Below are positions 34,634 to 43,165 of a DNA stretch of 64,000 nucleotides, in pieces. The stretch is from Maribacter caenipelagi. Its GTDB lineage: Bacteria > Bacteroidota > Bacteroidia > Flavobacteriales > Flavobacteriaceae. The stretch is from positions 345,144-409,143 of the forward strand of contig NZ_SNZW01000017.1 in assembly GCF_004364175.1 (NCBI RefSeq), given 5' to 3'. Made by a program: the position numbers and the translations under genes. Position 1 is the first letter of the stretch. Each line of letters opens with the position of its first letter. The notes beneath the pieces were generated by a model. The model had not been told where the DNA came from. It made no database searches and saw only the letters and a list, made by a program, of their open reading frames with translations.

Positions 34634-34770
34634 ATATTAGGCGCTTTTCTTATTATACTCAAAAAGCTTAGCTAAATATGCTTCTATTATTTTTATCAAA
34701 TTAGAACCTTAAAAGTGTAAACTATGTGACTTTAACTTTGTAAAGGATGTTGCTTTAACGTACTAAATAA

Positions 34771-34842
34771 TGGCTAACGGTTTAGTATAAGAAGCGTAGC
34801 CTGCCGATAGGCGGCTATGATTTCTTATACAGTGTTAGCACA
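34771..34842. repeat. attC-like imperfect palindrome at the end of the Argonaute module
   Basis: A 70-bp imperfect inverted repeat: GCTAAC (34773-34778) with GTTAGC (34834-34839), GTATAAGAA with TTCTTATAC, and TAGCC-TGCC with GGC-GGCTA, with single-base bulges and a GATA tip. Size and form resemble an integron attC site, although the core triplets do not match GTTRRRY perfectly. A matching GTGCTAAC stands alone at 37839-37846 on the other side of the Argonaute and effector genes. Confidence 0.6.
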
Positions 34843-34867
34843 CGTACTTCTTTTTTTTTGACTTTAT

Positions 34868-35782
34868 TCATTTAAGTTTTTCTATTTCTTCAATTTGTTC
34901 TAAATCAATACCATATTTCTTGTTAATTTTTCGCTTTCTCTTTTCAATGTAATTAGTAATAATAGAAAATTTGTCCTCAATCTTATGAAATAAGAAAAAG
35001 TAAAGAACTAATAAGAAAGTTAATATTGGAAAAAGATAGTTAGTGATAGTTGTTAAAATACCAAAATCATATTGAGACCAATATGTTGGAATAAGATAAG
35101 TTATAACACCTCCAAGAATAAATAGTATAAGAAATGCCCAAATAAAAAACTGCCTTTTAATCTTTAATTCAATTCTGTAATTATATTTCTTTATTGTAGA
35201 TGTAAGTAATTGCATATTCATCTTTGTATTTGGCACTGGATGAAAATCAATTAACTTTTCGTAGCATTTTTCTATTACAAAGATTTCAATAATTTCATCA
35301 GCCTCTTGTATCGCTTCAATAAATTGTTTTGTAAAAGACCTATCGTTTTTTATGTAAATATGGTTAATCAAATTGTCAATTTTACTCTCTGTGGCTGTTT
35401 GTTTTGATAGGTCTACTTTTGGGGTAGCAATAGATAGCACCAAAGCTTCTTTAAGACCTCTGGTTTCTAGAAATGAACTAATATTAGACTGCTCAAATTC
35501 TTCATCTGCTAAAGTCATTATTGTAAGTTCCAATAAATTCTTACTGTAATGAAATTGAAAAGAATTATCCGAATTCTGCTCTTTTTGAATTAATGATTCA
35601 ATTGTATTTCGAGTATTATTTAAAAGAACTAATCCAATTTTTTCAATGTTATTTAAATTTGGATTGCTACTTGTTAAATTTAATTGATGACCTCCCAAAA
35701 GAGCATAGAGAATCTGTTCCAACATGGAAGATTTTTCCATCAAAATTTTTTTCTTTTCAGTTATTTCTTGAAGCAATATCAT
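34868..35782 (-). CDS. Two-TM protein paired with Argonaute, putative membrane effector
   Basis: A 304-aa protein without known enzymatic motifs. An alpha-helical cytoplasmic part (1-205) is followed by two membrane helices (about 211-232 and 246-266) and a very basic tail (KRKRKINKKYG). It starts 1 nt after the Argonaute stop, so it is co-translated with it. Inactive long Argonautes are known to come with partner proteins that kill or arrest the infected cell, including membrane proteins. By analogy this would be the membrane-damaging effector. Family membership is inferred from context; base composition is A/T-richer than flanking genes. Confidence 0.6.
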   Translation of the reverse strand: MILLQEITEKKKILMEKSSMLEQILYALLGGHQLNLTSSNPNLNNIEKIGLVLLNNTRNTIESLIQKEQNSDNSFQFHYSKNLLELTIMTLADEEFEQSNISSFLETRGLKEALVLSIATPKVDLSKQTATESKIDNLINHIYIKNDRSFTKQFIEAIQEADEIIEIFVIEKCYEKLIDFHPVPNTKMNMQLLTSTIKKYNYRIELKIKRQFFIWAFLILFILGGVITYLIPTYWSQYDFGILTTITNYLFPILTFLLVLYFFLFHKIEDKFSIITNYIEKRKRKINKKYGIDLEQIEEIEKLK

Positions 35783-35783
35783 T

Positions 35784-37789
35784 TTAAATAAACCAAAGTT
35801 GATTTTTCACAATTTCTAAATTTGTTTTGTCCCAACCCTCAATAACCATTAATTCACTGGAAAGCTTTGACATTAGTTGAGGGTATTTAATTGTTACAGG
35901 CACATTGGCTGGTTTAAATGTTCTGTGACTTAAATGAGAAAAGTAAAGTATCTGCTTTGCAATGGCATACAAATCCTTATACATTGACTCTTCATTATCG
36001 TAAACCGAACGTTTGTCAACTCGCAATAATATTGGAGTTTTAGAGCTTTGTCCCAGGTGAAGTAAAGCTTGTCTCGATGCTATTTCAACAAAGGTGCCTC
36101 TCGCTATTCCATTTTCATTATTTGTACTGAATAATCTATAATTATGCTGATAACTTAAATGAACAATAGCATATTGAATATTATAATCTTTAAACTGCAT
36201 TAAACTTGCCTCAATGGCTTTAATTTCATATTTCTTACTTGCAGGTTTTGATAAATGGAAAATCAACCTGAATTTTTCATTTTTCTCTATTCCTTTTAAT
36301 TTTATTTGACTTTCAATAGTATTGATTAAGTGTTCTTTTAACTGATTACTATAGTTTTGGAAATTGCTTATCTGACTGGATGAACCAAGTAAATAAGCCC
36401 CTTTGTAATCAAAAACATTTGTAAACCCAATAATTCTTTCTTTGTTGAAATTTATTGTTGTTCCAATACCTATTACGATTTCCTCTCTCTCTCTTTTTCG
36501 ACCTTTTCAATTGTCCAAGCAGTACCACCCAATTTTGAATAAATATTTAAAGCTATTGCATTTAAAACAAGGTCATCTGCAAAACGAATCTTTCTAATTA
36601 CTTCAATTGTTAACTGTTGAGTAGGGATTTTACGACCTAATAATTTGGCCTTTAAAACAAAATAGGGTGAACTTTTAATAGGTAGTTTCTTATCAGATTG
36701 GGAAAGAATTGTAATGGCAAGATTATATTTTCCTTCGTCTGTTTTGTTTACCAGATCTTTCACAAAGTCAAGTGATACATCTCTTTCAAATTTGATTAAA
36801 TCAATTTCTATGTTATTAGCGTGAAAATTGCTACTTAAATTATCCTGTAAGTGCTTTATAAAACTACCTGTTGAACCTTCATTTCGTGCAGGTGTAAATA
36901 CTGCAATTTTGAATTTGTTGCCTTGAAAATTATTGAAAGAATATGGCTTAAGCTCTTTCAACTGCTTATTGTAATATCCACTTCCTGTTCTGTTATTCAA
37001 AAAGTAATAATTTGGCTTACTGATTAAAACATCTTTAAAATAAAGATTAGGCAAGTTTGAAAAAAAGAAATCTTTAATTTTTAAGTCATCTGGGAAGAAT
37101 ATTTCAGATGAATATTGCTGAAACGCTTTGAGTAAGCGACTAAATTCCTTAGATTCTTGCTGTAAACTGTATGCCTGAGAAATCTTACTTTGATATTCAT
37201 CAGCCTGATTTGTAGCATCTAAAAAGCGTTTTCTGTTCTTTGGCGAAAATATTAATTCGTCTTTATCGCTTTTATCCCAATTTCTTGTGTCAATATTATT
37301 GATTTTAAATTCTGAATCTGAATAAGTAAAAACAGGCTTGTATGTTTTACGAATTGATAATGAAATCACTTGGGTATCTTGTTGAGTAGAATACAGTGGA
37401 TTTATCTGAAATTCCAATTGTGGATTTAACGATAATCCATTGAACAAAATTTTGTTGTCTTTTGAAAGATTTACATTCCAAATGGACGAATATTTCCTTC
37501 GATAAATATCTTGACTTTTGAACTTAAAGAAGTGAACAATTCCTTGCTCCAATATTTCTTTAAAAACCAAAGTTTGTTCCTTTTTGGAGATTACAACATT
37601 ATTGAATTCTTGGGGTAGTTGAATTTGTGTTAGATTATGATTCCAAGCAAATATTTCATTATCGAGCTTGTAAAAAGAATAATCAGGGTAATCATCTCTA
37701 TAACTACTTAGCTTATCAGTATAAACAGTTGTGAAAATTTTCACTACCTCTTTGTTGGTTTGTATTTCTGCAATATTTAATGCTGGCAT
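35784..37789 (-). CDS. Long prokaryotic Argonaute, catalytically inactive, frame broken at a GA repeat
   Basis: Nucleic-acid-guided defence protein of about 668 aa read across one frameshift. N-terminal and linker regions (about 1-330) are followed by a MID domain with the 5'-end-binding pattern SPYFVLKAK...KIPTQQ, then PIWI: IVIGIGTTI, GFTNVFDYKGAYLLGSS, FRLIFHLSKPA, RGTFVEIA, FSHLSHRTFKPANVPVTIKY, and the hydrophobic end NQLWFI. The catalytic Asp of GID is Gly, and the second Asp site reads HLSKP, so no slicing is expected. Frames split inside a six-unit CT/GA tract (36483-36494): removal of one unit restores REEIVIGIG. The start MPALNIAEI (37789) is preferred over an upstream ATG. Confidence 0.8.
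36483..36494. repeat. Six-unit CT/GA dinucleotide tract inside the Argonaute gene
   Basis: CT x6 on the plus strand (GA on the coding strand). The two halves of the Argonaute are in different frames on either side, offset by exactly the amount produced by one extra unit. It may be a slippage-driven on/off switch or a recent inactivating mutation. Confidence 0.8.
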
Positions 37790-38018
37790 TCTTTTATTTC
37801 TCTTTATATTTGGATGGCATACTATCTTTTTTCTATATGTGCTAACAGCAGTATATAGCAACAAGTTACTTTATACTTAAATATTTTATTAAATAGTAAC
37901 ATTCTAAAACGGCAGGGGGAAGTAATGTTTTAGAACCGACTAGAAAGGTAGTATTTTTCTTCAATGTAGCATTACGGGTTACCGTAAAAGAGAAAAGATT
38001 AATTAAGCTTTAGTCTAT

Positions 38019-38708
38019 TCAGCCAGCTACACTAAAGTCAGTTTCTAGCCATTTTGTATTCAAACCTTTTACCAATAACCACAGCGGTAAAATCAGTTGA
38101 ATTAAACCCATAGGCAACAACATATTCATACTAATACCTTCGCCTAAAATGGAAGTAAGTATTTCAATAAACATCAGTATTACAGCTAGCATACCAAAGC
38201 CCGAAAGTATTTTAGGTATCAGTTTTGTTCTATAAAACGCGAAATATAACACAAATACCGAGAAGCATGAAGTCAATAAACTTAGGTAATGTGACCACCA
38301 ATGTTTTTGAGAATATATTGGTGCCATTGTCTCTAGCATACTCGTATTTACCTCAACGTTAGTCACATATTCTTTGCTCAGTTCTAGCATAGCCAAAACA
38401 CTGGTATTATCGATACTTATGGCGACAAAATCTAGAATACTAAACCCCAAATACAACACTGCCAAAGTGCTACTGTATTTTTTAAAAACAGGAAATAATA
38501 GTGCTGAAATTATAATAGAGAAAAGACCACTTAAGCTACCTAGCAAAACCGAGGTAATCAGTTTATTGGCATTGGGTGCTGCAGTGGTCAAAAAATCGTC
38601 TGAAAATAAAATGGGACCTTGTAAAAATTGATATACCAGAATACCCATTACAAAAATGAATAAAAATAATAGCCCTATAACCCTACCCAATTTGGTCGAT
38701 GATTTCAT
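38019..38708 (-). CDS. DUF4386-like membrane protein
   Basis: A 229-aa inner-membrane protein with six predicted helices, starting MKSSTKLGRVIGLLFLFIFVMGILVYQ. The start at 38708 is chosen because the family begins with such a short basic stretch before helix 1; an upstream ATG would add 22 residues. Features fitting DUF4386 are the SVLLGSLSGLFSIIISALLFPVFKK region and the periplasmic loop before KHWWSHYLSLL. Function unknown. Last of a minus-strand run from the beta-lactamase-like gene. Confidence 0.7.
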   Translation of the reverse strand: MKSSTKLGRVIGLLFLFIFVMGILVYQFLQGPILFSDDFLTTAAPNANKLITSVLLGSLSGLFSIIISALLFPVFKKYSSTLAVLYLGFSILDFVAISIDNTSVLAMLELSKEYVTNVEVNTSMLETMAPIYSQKHWWSHYLSLLTSCFSVFVLYFAFYRTKLIPKILSGFGMLAVILMFIEILTSILGEGISMNMLLPMGLIQLILPLWLLVKGLNTKWLETDFSVAG

Positions 38709-38808
38709 GATGGTGATTTTTGATTGATTGACTATTAGACGTTTACTCCCTATGATCGTTACAAAAATCGACAAGAAATAGTGTTACTTCGAGAATTCTC
38801 CATTTAAG

Positions 38809-39165
38809 CTACTCAAAACTACATTTTGAGTTTTCTGATATCCACAGAATGCTATTTGCCGTAAATTCTGATCTTAATTCTGCTGTAAAACCTATAAAAT
38901 CACCCTCACAATTATAAGTAGAAGAAACATAATTGACTACTGGATTGCAATACACGTTATAAAAAACATCATTGCCCAAATACTTGGCTGTTTTTATATA
39001 CTCGTAATCATCAGTCACTGTATTTACCCACTCATTAAGCCAAGAAAGTTCTTCTAAAGGGTTCTCTACTTTACATGTGGAAGTATCATCATCATTACTA
39101 CAAGAACTAAAAACTACCAAAGAGATTACACCATAAACGACCCAATTACACACCCTTTTTTTCAT
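38809..39165 (-). CDS. Hypothetical lipoprotein
   Basis: A 118-aa protein starting MKKRVCNWVVYGVISLVVFSSC, with the lipobox FSSC followed by SNDDD, an acidic stretch like the surface-export signal of flavobacterial lipoproteins. Four further cysteines could form disulfides. I do not recognise a domain. The frame stays open for another 78 codons upstream, but that part overlaps the PhzF gene and is basic and unlikely, so 39165 is the better start. Confidence 0.65.
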   Translation of the reverse strand: MKKRVCNWVVYGVISLVVFSSCSNDDDTSTCKVENPLEELSWLNEWVNTVTDDYEYIKTAKYLGNDVFYNVYCNPVVNYVSSTYNCEGDFIGFTAELRSEFTANSILWISENSKCSFE

Positions 39166-39226
39166 TCTTTTACATATATAGTTGTACAGTAAAGATGCGC
39201 TTAACATAATTGGTTGCTTTTTCTGC

Positions 39227-40105
39227 TTAAATCTTAACTTCCAATTCACGGGCCAATACTCCTTTTCCGCCTGCCATGAGTCTGGCAATTTTTTCATTTT
39301 CCACTTGTAATTGCACCGTAATAGCACTTGGTGATGGCGGTAACATGTATTTGCCTTGCTGTATTTGAAAGGTGGTTTTCTTGAGCTGTAAAACATCATA
39401 CAAATAACTGGCCAACGGCCCAGCTGCCATGCCCGTACCGGCTTCTTCTAAAATACCATAGCGCGGGGCAAACATTCTAGCCGTGGCATCGATATCTGCC
39501 ATGGTATCTGTTGTAAATACATAGTAGCCTATTAAATTAAAATAATCGCTTAGCTGTTCTATAGCATCAAAATTTGGTGACAATCCTGCTAAGATCTTGC
39601 TATTTTTTACGGGAATCATCAGAAAAGAATTCCCCGTATTGACCACTTGTAACGGTGCGTTTGGCAGTAAATCAGCTTTTGTTAACCCTAAAGACGTTAG
39701 AATAGCGGTCTCTTTTTCGGTAACATCTTTATACGTGGGTGCCAATTGCTCCATAAATGCCAAAGCGCCCTGTATTTCTATTTTTCTGTTTCCATCTATG
39801 GTTTCTTTTGATGATGTGTTGCCCTTTAATTTTCCCAACTGTTTTAAGTACGAGAATGCGGCTATGGTAGCATGCCCACAATGGGCTATCTGCTTGGTAG
39901 GTGTATAGAAATCGAGCTTGAAATCCGCAGTATTGGATCTAGAAATAAAAGCGGTTTCAGAGAGTCCCACTTTTTTGGCAATCTGCAACTTGTCTTCATG
40001 CGAAAGTGCATCTGCATCTAAAACTACACCTGCCGGATTACCGCCATTATCATTTTCTGTAAAGGCATTTAGTATTTGTACGGTTACTTTTTTTAATTCG
40101 TCCAT
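39227..40105 (-). CDS. PhzF family isomerase
   Basis: A 292-aa member of the PhzF/diaminopimelate-epimerase-like fold. It has the typical N-terminus VQILNAFTENDNGGNPAGVVL, the catalytic Glu in LSETAFI near 45-51, CGHATIAAF near 76-84, and GTGMAAGPLASYL in the second lobe. These act on small metabolites; phenazine genes are absent, so it is not evidence for phenazines. It follows the sigma-factor gene by 54 nt. Confidence 0.9.
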   Translation of the reverse strand: MDELKKVTVQILNAFTENDNGGNPAGVVLDADALSHEDKLQIAKKVGLSETAFISRSNTADFKLDFYTPTKQIAHCGHATIAAFSYLKQLGKLKGNTSSKETIDGNRKIEIQGALAFMEQLAPTYKDVTEKETAILTSLGLTKADLLPNAPLQVVNTGNSFLMIPVKNSKILAGLSPNFDAIEQLSDYFNLIGYYVFTTDTMADIDATARMFAPRYGILEEAGTGMAAGPLASYLYDVLQLKKTTFQIQQGKYMLPPSPSAITVQLQVENEKIARLMAGGKGVLARELEVKI

Positions 40106-40159
40106 CGTAATTTTTTTAGATTATATCAGATAGACGGCAAACTTAAAAAAAAGACGTAG

Positions 40160-40696
40160 CTATTCTTCATTAATTTCAAAATCGAGCAATTTTCCTGTTC
40201 GGTCAGCTATTACATTGGGGCAAGAAAGCAGCTGTACCTTTAATATTTCCCTAGCTTTTTGTACCCTGGATTTTGTGCCCGAATACGAGATGTTTAAATG
40301 CTTGGCCAGCTCTTTTTGTGAGTATTCTTGAAAGGTGGTCAATATAATGGCTTCTTTATGCTGCGCTGATAACTCGCCTATTTTCTGATTGATGCAATTG
40401 GTGAGCTTGGCATAATCAAAATCATCTGACTGTTCTTCTGCAAGCTCTATACGATCTATACTCGAAGTGGTTTTACCCTGTTTTCTAAAATGATCTATAA
40501 TTGTATTTCTAGTAATTTGATATACCCAAGATGTTAATTTAGAGGTGTGTTGCAATTGATGGATCTTCGTCTGTATTTTCAAGAATACCTCTTGGTGAAT
40601 GTCTTTTGAGACTTGTTCATCTTTGATCTTGCCCAAAATGAAATGATACAATTCTTCATTGAGGTCTAGCCAAATGGTATTGATTTCATTTTTCAT
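40160..40696 (-). CDS. ECF-type sigma-70 factor, SigZ-like
   Basis: A 178-aa RNA polymerase sigma factor. Region 2 (about 10-75) has DIHQEVFLKIQTKI and LTSWVYQITRNTIIDHFRK. Region 4 (about 115-165) has SAQHKEAIILTTFQEYSQKEL and a helix-turn-helix ending SRVQKAREIL. A short C-terminal tail with one Cys resembles SigZ. No anti-sigma factor gene is adjacent. It begins 14 nt after the beta-lactamase-like gene and is probably co-transcribed. Confidence 0.88.
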   Translation of the reverse strand: MKNEINTIWLDLNEELYHFILGKIKDEQVSKDIHQEVFLKIQTKIHQLQHTSKLTSWVYQITRNTIIDHFRKQGKTTSSIDRIELAEEQSDDFDYAKLTNCINQKIGELSAQHKEAIILTTFQEYSQKELAKHLNISYSGTKSRVQKAREILKVQLLSCPNVIADRTGKLLDFEINEE

Positions 40697-40710
40697 GCTG
40701 TACTATTTAC

Positions 40711-41916
40711 CTATAATTGATCTTCATGTGCCATCAGCGCCCTCCAAATAGCAATAAAGTCTTGAACGCTTTCTTTGTCTAAATCTGTATTGACCAATAA
40801 CAGCTTACCGGTCTTTGTCTTTTCATTGAAGAACATATGGGTGACTACACTAGGGTCTCCGCCTGTATGCCCAATTTGCCCTTTTGATGACATGCCCATA
40901 AATACCCCCATATTGTATTCGTCATTATACTCCTTATCGCTTCGGTCTTTATGGTTCTCGTCTGTTAACTGCGGTGTAAATAGCTCTTTATAGCTTTCTG
41001 CGGATAACATTGTTCCGTTACCGGTATAACCTTTTATAATTTCAGATAGGTATTTTGCCAAATCGTGCGCAGAGGTGATCAAGCCACCATCGGGATAATT
41101 TATTAATGTATAAAAGGCAAGTTCGGTATCGGCATCGGCGTATAATTTTGAATGTTTTGAAAAGTCTATGGTATCAAAAGACCATCCGGAACCATTCATA
41201 ACCAAAGGATCAAAAAAATGTTTCTTGGTAAACTCCGGAAACGATTCTCCCGTTGCTTGCTCTAGCACATATGCCGCCAAACCAGCACCTATATTAGAAT
41301 AATTGAACATACCGCCAGGTGGGTATTTAGAAAAGGTTTTCTTTTTGTACCATTGCCCATCGGTACTTAAAATAGCTTTTAAATAATCGCCATGGGGCAT
41401 CATTTTACTAGGGTCACGAAAATTGGCGTTGACCTTAGCCGCTCCGTTTTCGGCATCTTTTAATATATACCCTTTACCCTCATATTCTGCAGGATCCTTA
41501 ATACCCGAAGTATGGCTTGCCAACTGACGAATGGTTATAGGCGTATTCTTAAATTTAGGATGCACCACTTTAAAAGGCAGATAGTCATTGATAGGATCAT
41601 CTAAGGTTAGCTTACCCAATTCTTGCGCTTTTAACAAAGCCACACCAATGAAAGTTTTAGATATCGATGCTATATTCTGTAGGGTGTTTTCTGTATACTT
41701 TTTATTTGCTTTTTTGTTGGCAAAGCCAAATCCGTTTTCATACAGCGTGCCATCTGCATTGACTATGGCCACCGAAAAACCAACTAAGTTTCCGTTAGCT
41801 GAAATTTGCTGTAATTCACTGGTGAGTTTTTTGGAAATGGAATCGTTGGTTTGCGCATGTGTTATGCCCACAAACAATATCGCCAGTATAAATTGACCGA
41901 TTTTTTTTAAGATCAT
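40711..41916 (-). CDS. Serine hydrolase of the class C beta-lactamase/DD-peptidase family
   Basis: An exported hydrolase of 401 aa (signal MILKKIGQFILAILFVGITHAQ). The nucleophile motif SxxK appears as SISK near 82-85, the Tyr motif as YSN in GMFNYSNIGAGL, and the third motif as HTGGDPS near the C-terminus. The start at 41916 fits the signal peptide better than an ATG 11 codons upstream. Esterases, peptidases and beta-lactamases share this fold; the substrate cannot be inferred. Confidence 0.88.
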   Translation of the reverse strand: MILKKIGQFILAILFVGITHAQTNDSISKKLTSELQQISANGNLVGFSVAIVNADGTLYENGFGFANKKANKKYTENTLQNIASISKTFIGVALLKAQELGKLTLDDPINDYLPFKVVHPKFKNTPITIRQLASHTSGIKDPAEYEGKGYILKDAENGAAKVNANFRDPSKMMPHGDYLKAILSTDGQWYKKKTFSKYPPGGMFNYSNIGAGLAAYVLEQATGESFPEFTKKHFFDPLVMNGSGWSFDTIDFSKHSKLYADADTELAFYTLINYPDGGLITSAHDLAKYLSEIIKGYTGNGTMLSAESYKELFTPQLTDENHKDRSDKEYNDEYNMGVFMGMSSKGQIGHTGGDPSVVTHMFFNEKTKTGKLLLVNTDLDKESVQDFIAIWRALMAHEDQL

Positions 41917-41970
41917 GATTGTAATTGATTGATGAATAATTAGTTGCAAGTTAGGTATTTAGTGGTAATA

Positions 41971-42014
41971 AGTACGAGGTACAAAATGTTAAGTAAAAAG
42001 TATCAAGTACAAAG
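41971..42014. repeat. Degenerate AAGTAC/AAAGTA word repeat
   Basis: Overlapping words AGTACGAGGTAC, AAAGTATCAAGTACAAAG in the gap between two divergent genes. Low-complexity intergenic filler of a kind common in flavobacteria. Confidence 0.4.
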
Positions 42015-42120
42015 TTCGATGTATGGGTTCTTACGTTTTTCTGTTAGTATTTATCCTCTGTAAATAGCTTTACTAGCTACTGGGTTTTTAATACCTTGGT
42101 CTATCCAAAAATATCTTATC

Positions 42121-43068
42121 ATGTGCAGGTCTCTTTTTACCCTTTTTATATTTTTCTCGATTTCTTCTGGGATTGCCCAAAACAGTTTTCAAGACGTATT
42201 TTCTAATACTACAAGACCATTAAAAGAAAACATTCGTATTACATTTCAAGATGCTAGAAACAATAAAACCTATTTGCCTATTTCTGTACTAAGAGGAAAG
42301 AACGAAGGACCTGTATTTACCATTGTTGCCGGTGTGCACGGGTTTGAATACCCGCCAATTGTTGGTGCACAAGAGCTGTTAAGCGAAATTGATGTCGATA
42401 AATTGAACGGTACCGTGATTATTATTCCTATTGCAAATACCAGTTCCTTTTTTTCGCGTACCTCTATTGTAAATCCGCAAGACCAAGTAAATTTAAATGG
42501 TGCCTTCCCCGGAAAATCTACAGGTAGCGTTACCCAAAAAATAGCAGATTTTATTACTACGACCATAATACCTGTAAGCGATGTTTTTATCGATATACAT
42601 GGTGGTGGCGTCAATGAAGATTTGATTCCGTTTGCGCTTTTCTACGATAACCCTAATTACCCAGAACAAACAAAAAAGGCCAGGGAACTGACTGAGAACA
42701 GCGGATTTGAATATATAGTGTCATATCCGTTCTCTTTAAGGGACGATGAACCAGCAAAATATGTCTTTAAACAAGCCTCGCAAGATGGTAAAATAGCCTT
42801 GAGCTTTGAAAGTGGCAAATTGGGCAATGTACAGGAAGATGCGGTAAGGTTAATAAAAAATGGAGTCTATAATATTCTTGAAGATATGGATATGTATGAT
42901 TACGGAACCGGACCACATGCCAACCTTATTCAGCTCAACAACCAAACCTATTTAAGCGCTACCGAAGCGGGACTTTTTTACAGCGACCTTAACGCGGGAA
43001 ATACCGTTAAAGAAGGGGATGTTGTAGGTTACATCACCAATGAATTTGGTGAAAAACTTAAGGAGTAA
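42121..43068 (+). CDS. Succinylglutamate desuccinylase/aspartoacylase family hydrolase, exported
   Basis: Zinc carboxypeptidase-like deacylase of 315 aa with a signal peptide (1-19, SGIAQ). Metal-binding residues are visible as GVHGFEYP near 69-76 (H and E) and DIHGGG near 157-162. VNLNGAFPG provides substrate-binding Asn and the Glu of LSFESGK is a catalytic candidate. A C-terminal beta domain follows. Because it is exported, the substrate is likely an external acylated amino acid or peptide. Confidence 0.85.
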   Translation: MCRSLFTLFIFFSISSGIAQNSFQDVFSNTTRPLKENIRITFQDARNNKTYLPISVLRGKNEGPVFTIVAGVHGFEYPPIVGAQELLSEIDVDKLNGTVIIIPIANTSSFFSRTSIVNPQDQVNLNGAFPGKSTGSVTQKIADFITTTIIPVSDVFIDIHGGGVNEDLIPFALFYDNPNYPEQTKKARELTENSGFEYIVSYPFSLRDDEPAKYVFKQASQDGKIALSFESGKLGNVQEDAVRLIKNGVYNILEDMDMYDYGTGPHANLIQLNNQTYLSATEAGLFYSDLNAGNTVKEGDVVGYITNEFGEKLKE

Positions 43069-43165
43069 AAAGCACATACATCGGGTATTATATTGTACAA
43101 AATCTCTACCCCGCCCGTTAATATTGATGATACTATAATGTGAATTAGTAAGCGCTTGTAAGTGA

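Noticed and set aside
39166..39399. 78-codon N-terminal extension of the 38809 lipoprotein.
   Set aside because: Overlaps the PhzF coding region, is basic and Trp/Cys-rich, and would hide a perfectly placed lipoprotein signal.
39227..40105. Phenazine biosynthesis locus based on the PhzF-like gene.
   Set aside because: No other phz genes nearby; PhzF-like isomerases are common in bacteria that make no phenazines.
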